DNA of 21,469 nt from JBGPIK01 sp041484845 (GTDB lineage: Bacteria; Desulfobacterota; Binatia; UBA9968), in NCBI GenBank assembly GCA_041484845.1, contig JBGPIK010000069.1, forward strand, positions 1 through 21,469, given 5' to 3'. The translations under genes and the position numbers were made by a program. Under the pieces are notes generated by a model, which saw only the letters and a program-made list of their open reading frames with translations, did not search any database and was not told where the DNA came from. Shown in pieces: positions 13,776 through 21,469 of the stretch. Positions within the stretch are counted from its first letter, which is position 1, and each line of letters opens with the position of its first letter.

Positions 13776-14022
13776 CCCCTGTCTGTGGCGAAATCAATGC
13801 TTTCTTCGGAGCTGGTCGCAAAGCGACCTCCAGATCCGACCTAGCCCGCCGCACTTTGCCTGCTGCTATCTCTCGAAGAGCCGTTACGACTTCTCGATTA
13901 TCGGTTTCAAGAAGTGGTTTTGCCCCCTTCAAGAGTTGTTTTGCTCTTTTCGACGCGAGCACGACAAGCTCGAATCGACTGGCGACTTTCTCGAGACAGT
14001 CTTCCACCGTGATACGTGCCAT
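13762..14022 (-). CDS. rpoZ: RNA polymerase omega subunit
   Basis: The 86-residue protein starts MARITVEDCLEKVASRFELV, then VLASKRAKQLLKGAKPLLE and VVTALREIAAGKV, the full omega signature. Omega stabilises the beta' subunit and its N-terminal MAR motif contributes to ppGpp binding site 1 in E. coli RNA polymerase; MAR is intact here. The residues after 58 (RRARSDLEVALRPAPKKALI and on) are the usual variable tail. ATG 14022 has GGGAGA about 9 bases upstream; the frame extends further but without family similarity. The usual neighbours (gmk, spoT, dfp) are absent, so it stands alone between a DUF3300 unit and malic enzyme. A strong terminator overlaps its stop. Confidence 0.95.
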   Translation of the reverse strand: MARITVEDCLEKVASRFELVVLASKRAKQLLKGAKPLLETDNREVVTALREIAAGKVRRARSDLEVALRPAPKKALISPQTGEKGV

Positions 14023-14480
14023 AAAAATTTTCTCCCACAAAGTTGACGAGAAGATCTCCGACTCGCCGCTTTCAAAACGATAAGCCGGCAAACACTCGCG
14101 TCTTCCCCCTCTTCTTAAATCCTGACAGAAGACCAGCATGCGGGATAATTTCGCTTACCTATTCAATGAATGGATACTGGCACTCCTGATCGAGGTATCA
14201 ATCGACAGCTTCTGGCCTAACGCCTCACCGAGCGGCCAACTCCGTCCGTTCCGATTCCGAAGATAAAAAATACGTCGATTGCCGCAAAGAACGTCTGCGT
14301 TGGAAATACGTATCTATCGGCCAGTTCCAGCATAAAGTTGGCAATGTTTCGCCGGCGTATTGTGCGCCGTTAGCTTTGCTCTGACTAAAGATCAGTTGCC
14401 AGCAACTCATTTCTTCTCCACTGACGTTTTGTGATTTCATTGATCCATCCTCCCTTGCTCACTCGTGGCAGATAGGCCGT
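14023..14480. other. Region upstream of rpoZ with at most one doubtful small gene
   Basis: Apart from the doubtful small frame at 14225-14440 I see no gene here. Upstream of rpoZ there is no convincing sigma-70 pair and no GG-N10-GC sigma-54 site. The segment carries an ATTCA-t-TGAAT palindrome near 14162-14172. Confidence 0.35.
14225..14440 (-). CDS. Doubtful small ORF with a strong ribosome-binding site, possibly decayed
   Basis: A 71-codon frame starts at ATG 14440 with GGGAGGA exactly 7 bases upstream, one of the best ribosome-binding sites in the window. It begins only 40 bases after the malic enzyme stop on the same strand. The product (MKSQNVSGEEMSCWQLIFSQ and on) resembles nothing I know. 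Another frame over the second half reads NIANFMLELADRYVFPTQTF then FAAIDVFFIFGIGTDG, which looks more protein-like. A frameshifted remnant is therefore as likely as a real small gene. Confidence 0.3.
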   Translation of the reverse strand: MKSQNVSGEEMSCWQLIFSQSKANGAQYAGETLPTLCWNWPIDTYFQRRRSLRQSTYFLSSESERTELAAR

Positions 14481-15818
14481 TTACTCCGCGGCCGCGATCA
14501 GGCCGTGATCCATCAAGGTACGCGTTTGGTCTCGCGATCGCTTGATGATCTTTGTTGCCGTTTCGAGCAGTGCTTCCTTTGTCATTTTCTTTCTTGCCAC
14601 GCCCTGCTCAATCGCTTTCAAACCGACGGCGGCCGCTTCGCGCGGGAAGAGATCCCAATCGTCCATCGTAGGCAAGATGTGCTGCGCCGACAGCCCCTTT
14701 TCTTCAGCGCATCGGGCAAGCTCCTCGGAGGCCGCGATGCACATTTCGTCGGTTATAGTCTTCGCTCCAACATCGATGACGCCGCGGAATATTCCCGGGA
14801 AACACAATGAGTTATTGACTTGATTGGAAAAATCAGATCGGCCCGTGGCGACGATTCGTGCGCCCGCTTCTGCTGCTTCCCACGGCCATATTTCCGGCAC
14901 AGGATTGGCGCAAGCAAAGACGATCGCATCCCTGGCCATGGCTCCAACCCATTCCGGCTTGATAATGGCCGGACCGGAGTAAGCAATACACACGTCCGCT
15001 CCCCTCAAAGCCTCAGCAATGCCGCCGCTTCTATTCTCAGCATTAGTCGTTTCGCATATCCGCCATTTGAATTCGTTGCCTGGCGAGTTTAGATCGTTTC
15101 TGTTCCGATGAAGAATGCCTTGGGTATCGACCATGAGTATACTTTCGGCTGTGAAGCCCGCCGCAACGAGCACTCTGAAGACCGCAACATTGGCCGCACC
15201 GGCTCCGAGTAAAACAATGGCGACGTTGCGCTTGTCCTTGCCGACGATTTTCAGCGAATTCACCAGTGCCGCGAGCGTGACGGCTGCAGTGCCCTGCTGG
15301 TCATCGTGCCAGACCGGAATGCTCATCTCGCGCCGCAACGTGTCTAACACCGCAAAACATTTCGGCTTAGCGATATCTTCAAGATTGACGCCGCCGAAGG
15401 TCGGCTCAAGCCATTTGCAGGCTTGAATGAGTTCATCCGGTTCTTTAGTCGATAAACAAAGAGGAAAGGCATCGACCCCGCCAAGGTACTTGAACAGAAT
15501 CGCTTTGCCTTCCATAACCGGCAGCGCGGCATGAGGACCGATATTACCCAGACCAAGAACCCGGCTCCCATCCGAAATGATAGCGATGAAATTCGCTTTA
15601 TTAGTATGATCGAAAACCCGCTCGCGGTGGGCCTCGATATCGCGGCAGGGCATCGCCACTCCCGGCGTATACCAAATCGAAAAATCGCCGCAATCTTTGA
15701 TCGGACACTTCGGAGTCACCTCGAGCTTGCCCCGATACACAGGATGTAATCTCAACGCATCTTCGTTCGGCTTGTTCGCTTTCGCCAAAAGCTCGGCTAT
15801 GTTCGGCTTTTCTCCCAT
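14481..15818 (-). CDS. NAD(P)-dependent malic enzyme
   Basis: The 445-residue cytosolic enzyme oxidatively decarboxylates malate to pyruvate and CO2. The malic N-terminal domain shows the catalytic Tyr in WYTPGVA (Y50), the catalytic Lys in VMEGKAILFKYLGGVDAFP (K105), metal ligands in NLEDI (E147, D148) and IPVWHDDQQGTA (D172, D173). The NAD-binding domain starts with VLLGAGAAN (203-210). The C-terminal phosphotransacetylase domain of MaeB-type enzymes is absent, so it is the short bacterial type; coenzyme preference cannot be read safely. ATG 15818 follows AGGAGA by 7-8 bases. A sigma-54-like promoter is 49 bases upstream. It may supply pyruvate and reducing power during stress (inference). 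Confidence 0.95.
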   Translation of the reverse strand: MGEKPNIAELLAKANKPNEDALRLHPVYRGKLEVTPKCPIKDCGDFSIWYTPGVAMPCRDIEAHRERVFDHTNKANFIAIISDGSRVLGLGNIGPHAALPVMEGKAILFKYLGGVDAFPLCLSTKEPDELIQACKWLEPTFGGVNLEDIAKPKCFAVLDTLRREMSIPVWHDDQQGTAAVTLAALVNSLKIVGKDKRNVAIVLLGAGAANVAVFRVLVAAGFTAESILMVDTQGILHRNRNDLNSPGNEFKWRICETTNAENRSGGIAEALRGADVCIAYSGPAIIKPEWVGAMARDAIVFACANPVPEIWPWEAAEAGARIVATGRSDFSNQVNNSLCFPGIFRGVIDVGAKTITDEMCIAASEELARCAEEKGLSAQHILPTMDDWDLFPREAAAVGLKAIEQGVARKKMTKEALLETATKIIKRSRDQTRTLMDHGLIAAAE

Positions 15819-15866
15819 GCTTTGCTTCTCCTATCGCCGATGGTCCTTTCTGAAGGTTGGCAATTC

Positions 15867-15881
15867 GCAAGAAACAGGCCA
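15867..15881 (-). promoter_or_regulatory. Sigma-54-like promoter for malic enzyme
   Basis: On the minus strand the site reads TGGCCTGTTTCTTGC, with intact TGGC, TTGC and spacing. Predicted start is near 15855, giving a leader of about 37 bases before ATG 15818. Confidence 0.6.
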
Positions 15882-15973
15882 CAAGCGCGGCAAAGCAATT
15901 TAACGTTTTGCAATCGCTAAACGGTTTTCCTTTCCAGAACTGCGAAGAGCATCCGGCAGTCTTTTCGAAATTG

Positions 15974-15984
15974 ATTATATAGCA
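15974..15984 (-). promoter_or_regulatory. Possible extended -10 (sigma-70-type) promoter for malic enzyme
   Basis: Minus strand TGCTATATAAT contains an extended TG motif and a TATAAT/TATATA hexamer. No good -35 element is visible at 16-18 bases. It would allow basal expression alongside the sigma-54 site. Confidence 0.3.
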
Positions 15985-16030
15985 GTTGGCAGTAACTTTT
16001 CTTTTCCGCTTCGGTATCGGGCCGGGCCGG

Positions 16031-16045
16031 CGGCACCACAATTGC
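16031..16045 (+). promoter_or_regulatory. Sigma-54-like promoter for the cation ATPase
   Basis: CGGCACCACAATTGC, followed by A, matches GGCAC and TTGCA with 10 bases between GG and GC; only the first T is replaced by C. Predicted start is near 16057. Confidence 0.55.
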
Positions 16046-16153
16046 ACACGTCACTAATCACTCGAATTCTCATTTTGAGACCCCTCGTTGCGCTTGCCAA
16101 TTGAGAATCGGAATGAAGGCGTATCGTTCATCGCAATTTAAGTCTGGTGGTCA

Positions 16154-18913
16154 ATGAGCGCCGCAGATCTCTGCAGAAGAACCACCGCGTGTTGCGGGAC
16201 TAAAGGGATCAGTTCTCCGCCATCTTTGTCTATGTACGCAATTAACCACAGCGACTGGCATCGGCTGGACCCTGCCCGCGTCGTGCAGGAGCTTCGCGGC
16301 GATGCGTCCTCCGGCTTGAGCGGGACGGAAGCAGCTCGGCGTCTGACACAGCATGGCCCAAATGAACTCAAAGCTTCTCACCAGATCAAGCCTTGGCTCA
16401 TTCTTCTTGGTCAGTTTAAGAACGTGCTGATCTTGATTCTGCTGCTGGCCACCGTACTGTCGGCTTTCTTGGGACATACGGCTGAGGCAATCGCCATCGT
16501 CATCATCGTCCTTTTCGCTGGGCTCTTGGGATTCGCTCAGGAATACCGGGGAGAACGGGCATTGGATGCGCTGCGCCGGATGGCCGCGCCGACGGCAACC
16601 GTCCTGCGCGACAGCGCGGAGGCGATCGTGCCGGCGCGGAACATTGTCCGGGGCGACATCGTCTTGCTGCGCTCCGGGGATAAGGTTCCCGCGGATGCGC
16701 GGTTGATCGAAGCGGTTAACTTGCGCATCGATGAGGCCGCTCTCACAGGGGAATCGGTTCCGGTGGAAAAACAAATTGGCGCCCTGAGCAACGGTGAATG
16801 GCCGGTGGCAGACCGAAAGAACATGGCTTACGCGGGCACCGCGGTCACTTACGGCCGCGGCAAAGGGATTGTCGTAGAGACGGGCATGATGACCGAATTC
16901 GGCAGGACCGCCGCAATGCTCCAGACGGTGGAAACGGCAAAGACACCGCTGCAGGAAAATCTGGATAAACTCGGCGCTACGCTGGCGCGCGGCGCTTTGT
17001 TGATCGTCGCGATCATCGTGGCTTTGGCTTTGTATCAAGGTCAGCCGATCATGCACATGCTCGTTTTCGGAATTGCGCTCGCAGTAGCGATCGTGCCCGA
17101 GGCGCTTCCGGCAGTCGTAACTATTTCGCTCGCTCTAGGTGTGCAAAGGATGGCCAAGCAACATGCGCTGGTGCGCCGTCTCCCTGCAGTGGAAACCCTC
17201 GGTAGCACGTCCGTCATTTGCTCGGACAAAACCGGCACCCTCACCAGAGATGAGATGACGGCGCGTAAAATTTACGTTGCCGGAGACGTGTTTGAAGCGA
17301 CCGGCACCGGTTTTGAGCCAGAGGGCATTTTCATTCACGAAGGCTCTGCCGTGCCGCCGCCGGAGCCATTAAAGCTGCTTTTAACCGCGGGCGCACTAAC
17401 TTCGGATGCGCAGCTTTCCCAGGCGGACGGGCGCTGGCAGATTAAAGGAGACCCGACCGAAGGCGCGTTGGTCGTGTTGGCCGCCAAAGCCGGCTTGAAG
17501 AAAATCGATCTTGAAGCAGAGTTTCCGCGCGTGCACGAAATTCCATTCAGCTCTGAAGCCAAGCGCATGACCACGTTGCATCGCTCTCCTTCCGGATGGG
17601 TGGCCTTTGCCAAAGGCGCGCCGGAAATAATCATAGAAGGCTGCACGCATGTATTGGCATTATCCGGACCGGAGCCATTGGATGAACCAGCCAGAGAGAC
17701 CCTACTTAGAGCCGCACAAGCGATGGCGCGCCGGGCGCTTCGCGTACTGGCAATCGGATACAAGCCAGAGGCGACACTCGAAGATTTTGCGCGCGATATG
17801 GTGTTCTTGGGATTGGTAGGAATGATCGATCCGCCCCGCTCAGAAGCGCGAGCTGCGATCCAAAGATGTGAACAGGCGGGCATTAAGCTCGTCATGATCA
17901 CCGGAGACCATCCTGTGACCGCGGAGGCGGTGGCACGCGAGTTGGATTTGCTCAAGACGGGCCGAGTGATCACGGGAACCGAGCTCGACGCTACGAGCGT
18001 GCAAGAATTCGAGCGCGAAGTGGAAAGCGTTTCAGTGTATGCCCGTGTCTCACCCGCCCATAAGCTGCGTGTGGTCACGGCGCTGCAGAAAAACGGTCAT
18101 ATTGTCGCCATGACGGGTGACGGCGTGAACGATGCCCCGGCTCTAAAGAAGGCCGATATCGGCATCGCCATGGGGATTACCGGAACGGACGTGAGTCGAG
18201 AAGCCGCCGCCATGACCCTCACCGATGACAACTTCGCCTCCATTGTCGCCGCGGTCGAGGAGGGACGCCGCATCTTCAACAACATCAAGAAATACCTGAT
18301 GTATCTGCTCTCCTCCAACATCGGCGAGATCGGTCTGATGCTCGGTGCCGCCTTGCTGGGTTTACCGCTTCCACTAACGGCCGTGCAAATTCTTTACGTG
18401 AACCTCGCCACCGACGGCCTTCCCGCGTTGGCTTTGGCGGTGGACCCGCCCGAAGATGACTTAATGCGCCGCCCGCCGAGGAATCCGCGCACCGGCATCT
18501 TCACTCGACCGGTCGTGGTGCTGATGGTGCTGGGGGGACTATGGTCGGCGATGGTTAATCTGGCGTTTTTCCTCTGGCTGCTGGATTCCGGCCGCAGTCT
18601 GGCCGAGGCGATGGCCTTGATTTTTATTTTGCTGGTGATGATCGAATTCTTCAAAGCCTACAACTTTCGCTCTGATCGCGTTTCAGTGTTGCGCCGTCCA
18701 TTTGCCAATCGCTGGCTCAATGCTGCAATCCTGGCTGAGCTTCTGATTTTGGTTGTGATTATCTATCTGCCGTCTTTCCAGCTGCTGTTGGGTACCTTCA
18801 CCATGCGCGCCGCAGACTGGATGCTGATTGTCGGCTTAGCGTTTACCATTACTCCAGTGTTGGAGACGCTGAAATGGCTGACGCGGCGCGGTTGGTTGGG
18901 AAGGACAGTCTGA
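16154..18913 (+). CDS. P2A-type cation-transporting ATPase (Ca2+-ATPase-like)
   Basis: This inner-membrane pump has an N-terminal cation-ATPase domain (about 33-80), actuator motif TGES (198-201), M4 with VPEALP (E316), phosphorylation site SDKTGTLT (D358), KGAPE in the nucleotide-binding domain, ITGDHP, and the hinge MTGDGVNDAP (from about 653). The ion-site residues of SERCA-type Ca2+ pumps are present: M4 Glu in PEALP, M5 SSNIGE (N722, E725) and M6 NLATDG (N750, D754). Ca2+ or Mn2+ is therefore more likely than a heavy metal; no CxxC or CPC motif exists. The start is uncertain: ATG 16154 gives 919 residues with a Cys/Arg/Ser-rich leader, while ATG 16232 (MYAINHSDWHRL) gives the usual family length. 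Neither has a good ribosome-binding site. Confidence 0.95.
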   Translation: MSAADLCRRTTACCGTKGISSPPSLSMYAINHSDWHRLDPARVVQELRGDASSGLSGTEAARRLTQHGPNELKASHQIKPWLILLGQFKNVLILILLLATVLSAFLGHTAEAIAIVIIVLFAGLLGFAQEYRGERALDALRRMAAPTATVLRDSAEAIVPARNIVRGDIVLLRSGDKVPADARLIEAVNLRIDEAALTGESVPVEKQIGALSNGEWPVADRKNMAYAGTAVTYGRGKGIVVETGMMTEFGRTAAMLQTVETAKTPLQENLDKLGATLARGALLIVAIIVALALYQGQPIMHMLVFGIALAVAIVPEALPAVVTISLALGVQRMAKQHALVRRLPAVETLGSTSVICSDKTGTLTRDEMTARKIYVAGDVFEATGTGFEPEGIFIHEGSAVPPPEPLKLLLTAGALTSDAQLSQADGRWQIKGDPTEGALVVLAAKAGLKKIDLEAEFPRVHEIPFSSEAKRMTTLHRSPSGWVAFAKGAPEIIIEGCTHVLALSGPEPLDEPARETLLRAAQAMARRALRVLAIGYKPEATLEDFARDMVFLGLVGMIDPPRSEARAAIQRCEQAGIKLVMITGDHPVTAEAVARELDLLKTGRVITGTELDATSVQEFEREVESVSVYARVSPAHKLRVVTALQKNGHIVAMTGDGVNDAPALKKADIGIAMGITGTDVSREAAAMTLTDDNFASIVAAVEEGRRIFNNIKKYLMYLLSSNIGEIGLMLGAALLGLPLPLTAVQILYVNLATDGLPALALAVDPPEDDLMRRPPRNPRTGIFTRPVVVLMVLGGLWSAMVNLAFFLWLLDSGRSLAEAMALIFILLVMIEFFKAYNFRSDRVSVLRRPFANRWLNAAILAELLILVVIIYLPSFQLLLGTFTMRAADWMLIVGLAFTITPVLETLKWLTRRGWLGRTV

Positions 18914-19033
18914 GAAGAAGGCGCCGGGATCATCAGAATGGGAATGCGTCGTTTGTATTAGTTTGCGCTTGGTTCCTGTACCGAATTACCGCCTCTCGGA
19001 AACTTTCAACTCCGCAAAACCGTCGATGGTTTT

Positions 19034-19049
19034 TTCCCACCTGTGAGAA
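19034..19049. promoter_or_regulatory. Inverted repeat upstream of the archease-rtcB promoter
   Basis: TTCCCAC-ct-GTGAGAA is a 7-bp inverted repeat with one mismatch, about 50 bases upstream of the -24 element. The right arm is the reverse complement of the TTCTCAC arm found at 1687-1693. It is a candidate binding site for an enhancer-binding protein. Confidence 0.3.
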
Positions 19050-19099
19050 GAGAGACTTTGTTCCTCGAAGGTTCATCAATGGTCATCGAGTTTCGTCAT

Positions 19100-19114
19100 T
19101 GGCATAGCAATTGC
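19100..19114 (+). promoter_or_regulatory. Sigma-54 promoter for archease-rtcB
   Basis: TGGCATAGCAATTGC matches TGGCAYR-N4-TTGC with correct spacing. E. coli rtcBA is transcribed by sigma-54 under the activator RtcR, so an RpoN promoter in front of an rtcB operon fits known biology. Predicted start near 19126 leaves a leader of about 220 bases. Confidence 0.7.
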
Positions 19115-19313
19115 CCCTTAGCGGACTTGAAATCAGTCGAACTAATAATATCGGGCTCCTGAGATGATGCGCACAATTGCAATATGAATGCGGAGGGTCA
19201 GAATAGACATTCTCGGAGTGAAACACATCCGGAGCGGTCCATTAATTTTTCGGCGGGTACACCTTGGTGAAAATCATCTGGAATGCAACGAGTCTCGATC
19301 ACGCGGCTTGAAG

Positions 19314-19334
19314 CAGAAAAAAGCGGTTTTTCTG
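19314..19334 (+). promoter_or_regulatory. Hairpin overlapping the archease ribosome-binding site
   Basis: CAGAAAAA-agcgg-TTTTTCTG is a perfect 8-bp stem with a 5-base loop. Its last base is the first G of GGAA (19334-19337), the only sensible ribosome-binding element 7 bases before ATG 19345. The weak A/U stem could tune translation. Confidence 0.35.
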
Positions 19335-19344
19335 GAATATAGGG

Positions 19345-19767
19345 ATGACCGAGGGTCACTGGGAGCTTTTTCCGCACGGCGCTGACGTAGGAGTTAGAGG
19401 CACCGGCATTTCTAAAGCGCAAGCTTTCGAACAGGCCGCAGTGGCGTTGACCGCTGTGATTACGGAGCCGGCATCGGTCTCTGCCAAAGAGTGTATCGAG
19501 ATCGTATGCGAAGGGGCGGATGATGAGCTTTTGCTCGTTAACTGGCTCAATGCCGTGATCTACGAAATCGCAATCCGCCGGATGCTCTTCGCCCGTTTTG
19601 AGGTGTGCATCGAAGGCACAACCTTGCGTGCACGGGCATGGGGAGAAGCCATCGATATAACTAGGCACCAGCCGGCCGTCGAGATCAAAGGCGCAACTTG
19701 CACAAGTCTCGCGGTGCGGCGGGACGACAACGGCAATTGGTCGGCGCAATGCATCGTTGACGTCTAG
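19345..19767 (+). CDS. Archease, RtcB activator
   Basis: The 140-residue protein is a typical archease. It starts with HWELFPHGADVGVRGTGISK, equivalent to the family's DHTADIG motif (here PHGADVG, with Gly for Thr). It continues with AFEQAAVALTAVITEP, the acidic EIVCEGADDELLLVNWLNAV segment, and the terminal IKGATCTSLAV and W-x-A-x-x-VDV elements. The metal-binding residues implied by the Asp in GAD, the EGADDE segment and the C-terminal VDV are kept. Archease promotes guanylation and multiple turnover of RtcB. Its stop is 12 bases before the rtcB start, so the two form an operon. The start ATG 19345 has GGAA 7 bases upstream within reach of a hairpin. Confidence 0.92.
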   Translation: MTEGHWELFPHGADVGVRGTGISKAQAFEQAAVALTAVITEPASVSAKECIEIVCEGADDELLLVNWLNAVIYEIAIRRMLFARFEVCIEGTTLRARAWGEAIDITRHQPAVEIKGATCTSLAVRRDDNGNWSAQCIVDV

Positions 19768-19779
19768 AGGGAAAGAACC

Positions 19780-21210
<1,431 letters not shown>

Positions 21211-21254
21211 GGTGTGGCGAAGACATATTACGTTCCGACAAAGAGGAGGTTGGC

Positions 21255-21469
21255 ATGTCTATATTGGGACCCGTAGGGACCTTCGTTGTCATCCTTGTGA
21301 TCGTGATTGCTAGCGGGATTAGAATCATGAAGGAATATCAGCGCGCTGTGATTTTTAGGCTTGGGCGCATGGTCGCGGCCCGCGGTCCTGGAATCATTTA
21401 TGTGATCCCGCTCATTGAAAAAATGGTCCGGGTAGATCTGCGCACGGTCACGATGGATATTCCTCCCCA
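21255..21469 (+). CDS. Slipin/stomatin-like (SPFH) membrane protein, 5' part only
   Basis: The frame runs off the window after 71 codons. It starts MSILGPVGTFVVILVIVIAS, a single N-terminal membrane segment, then IMKEYQRAVIFRLGRMVAAR, GPGIIYVIPLIEKMVRVDLR and TVTMDIPP. The E-Y-x-R-A-V-I-F-R-L-G-R and GPG-x-x-x-x-x-P motifs are diagnostic of slipins in the SPFH (band 7) superfamily, which form membrane-scaffold oligomers and are often paired with an NfeD protein. GAGGAGG 6-7 bases before ATG 21255 is an excellent ribosome-binding site. It follows rtcB by 44 bases on the same strand with no terminator, so it is probably the third gene of the sigma-54-driven unit. Confidence 0.92.
   Translation, partial: MSILGPVGTFVVILVIVIASGIRIMKEYQRAVIFRLGRMVAARGPGIIYVIPLIEKMVRVDLRTVTMDIPP

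Larger units (their letters stand above)
15819..16153. other. 335-bp divergent region between malic enzyme and cation ATPase
   Basis: Two outward-facing sigma-54-like promoters (15867-15881 minus, 16031-16045 plus) flank about 150 bases. An alternative extended -10 element for the minus strand lies at 15974-15984. Downstream of the plus promoter is TTCTCA-ttt-TGAGA (16065-16078). No gene is evident. Confidence 0.5.
18914..19344. other. 431-bp region between the cation ATPase and the archease-rtcB unit
   Basis: No gene is supported. In order it holds a weak terminator-like hairpin AAAACC-gtcgat-GGTTTT followed by TT (19016-19035), an inverted repeat TTCCCAC-ct-GTGAGAA (19034-19049), a sigma-54-like promoter (19100-19114), about 230 bases of predicted leader, and an A/T hairpin touching the archease ribosome-binding site (19314-19334). 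Confidence 0.5.

Noticed and set aside
16151..17056. 301-codon minus-strand frame over the start of the cation ATPase gene
   Set aside because: It is antisense to a conserved P-type ATPase and its product is His/Gln/Arg-rich without family resemblance.

Overview
This window is a compact stress-response island from a Gram-negative bacterium of moderate, slightly high GC. Outer-membrane-type (OmpA-like) and secreted proteins indicate an outer membrane. The omega-subunit sequence and the gene mix look like Deltaproteobacteria or neighbouring deep lineages (NC10, Binatota, Nitrospirota, Acidobacteriota), but the window alone cannot settle the phylum. There are no transposases, phage genes, CRISPR arrays, tRNAs or rRNAs that I can see.

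Layout. Positions 1-400 hold the tail of an unrecognised protein and a truncated OmpA-like C-terminal remnant. Next come a tandem universal stress protein (minus) and, divergent from it, a YihY-type inner-membrane protein (plus). These are followed by a two-domain APH-like/P-loop kinase, a one-domain CBM48 carbohydrate-binding protein, and clpB (minus). Divergent from clpB is a two-gene unit encoding a DksA/TraR zinc finger fused to a BON domain and a PolX-like helix-hairpin-helix protein. A minus-strand trio follows: DUF3300 protein, DUF2950 protein and a small two-helix membrane protein. Then come a solitary rpoZ (omega), a malic enzyme, and, divergent from it, a P2A-type (Ca2+-like) cation ATPase. 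The window ends with archease, the RNA ligase rtcB, and the start of a slipin/stomatin gene.

Main observation. Reading the intergenic regions by eye, I find a sigma-54 (RpoN) type -24/-12 promoter in the correct orientation in front of nearly every transcription unit: usp, yihY, the kinase, CBM48, dksA-BON, malic enzyme, cation ATPase and archease-rtcB. A weaker one precedes clpB. Seven sites match TGG-N8-TTGC exactly and an eighth differs only at the first base. The DUF3300-DUF2950 trio and rpoZ lack such a site. E. coli rtcBA is known to be sigma-54/RtcR controlled, but here the same promoter class appears to extend over a whole island of protein-repair (ClpB), RNA-repair (RtcB/archease), transcription-control (DksA-BON, omega) and ion/membrane functions. 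No sigma-54 activator is encoded in the window, so the controlling enhancer-binding protein must lie elsewhere. A degenerate inverted repeat (TTCTCAC...GTGAGAA type) upstream of some of these promoters is a weak candidate activator site.

Start codons were chosen from ribosome-binding sites and family length; several differ from the longest open frame, as noted in each entry.
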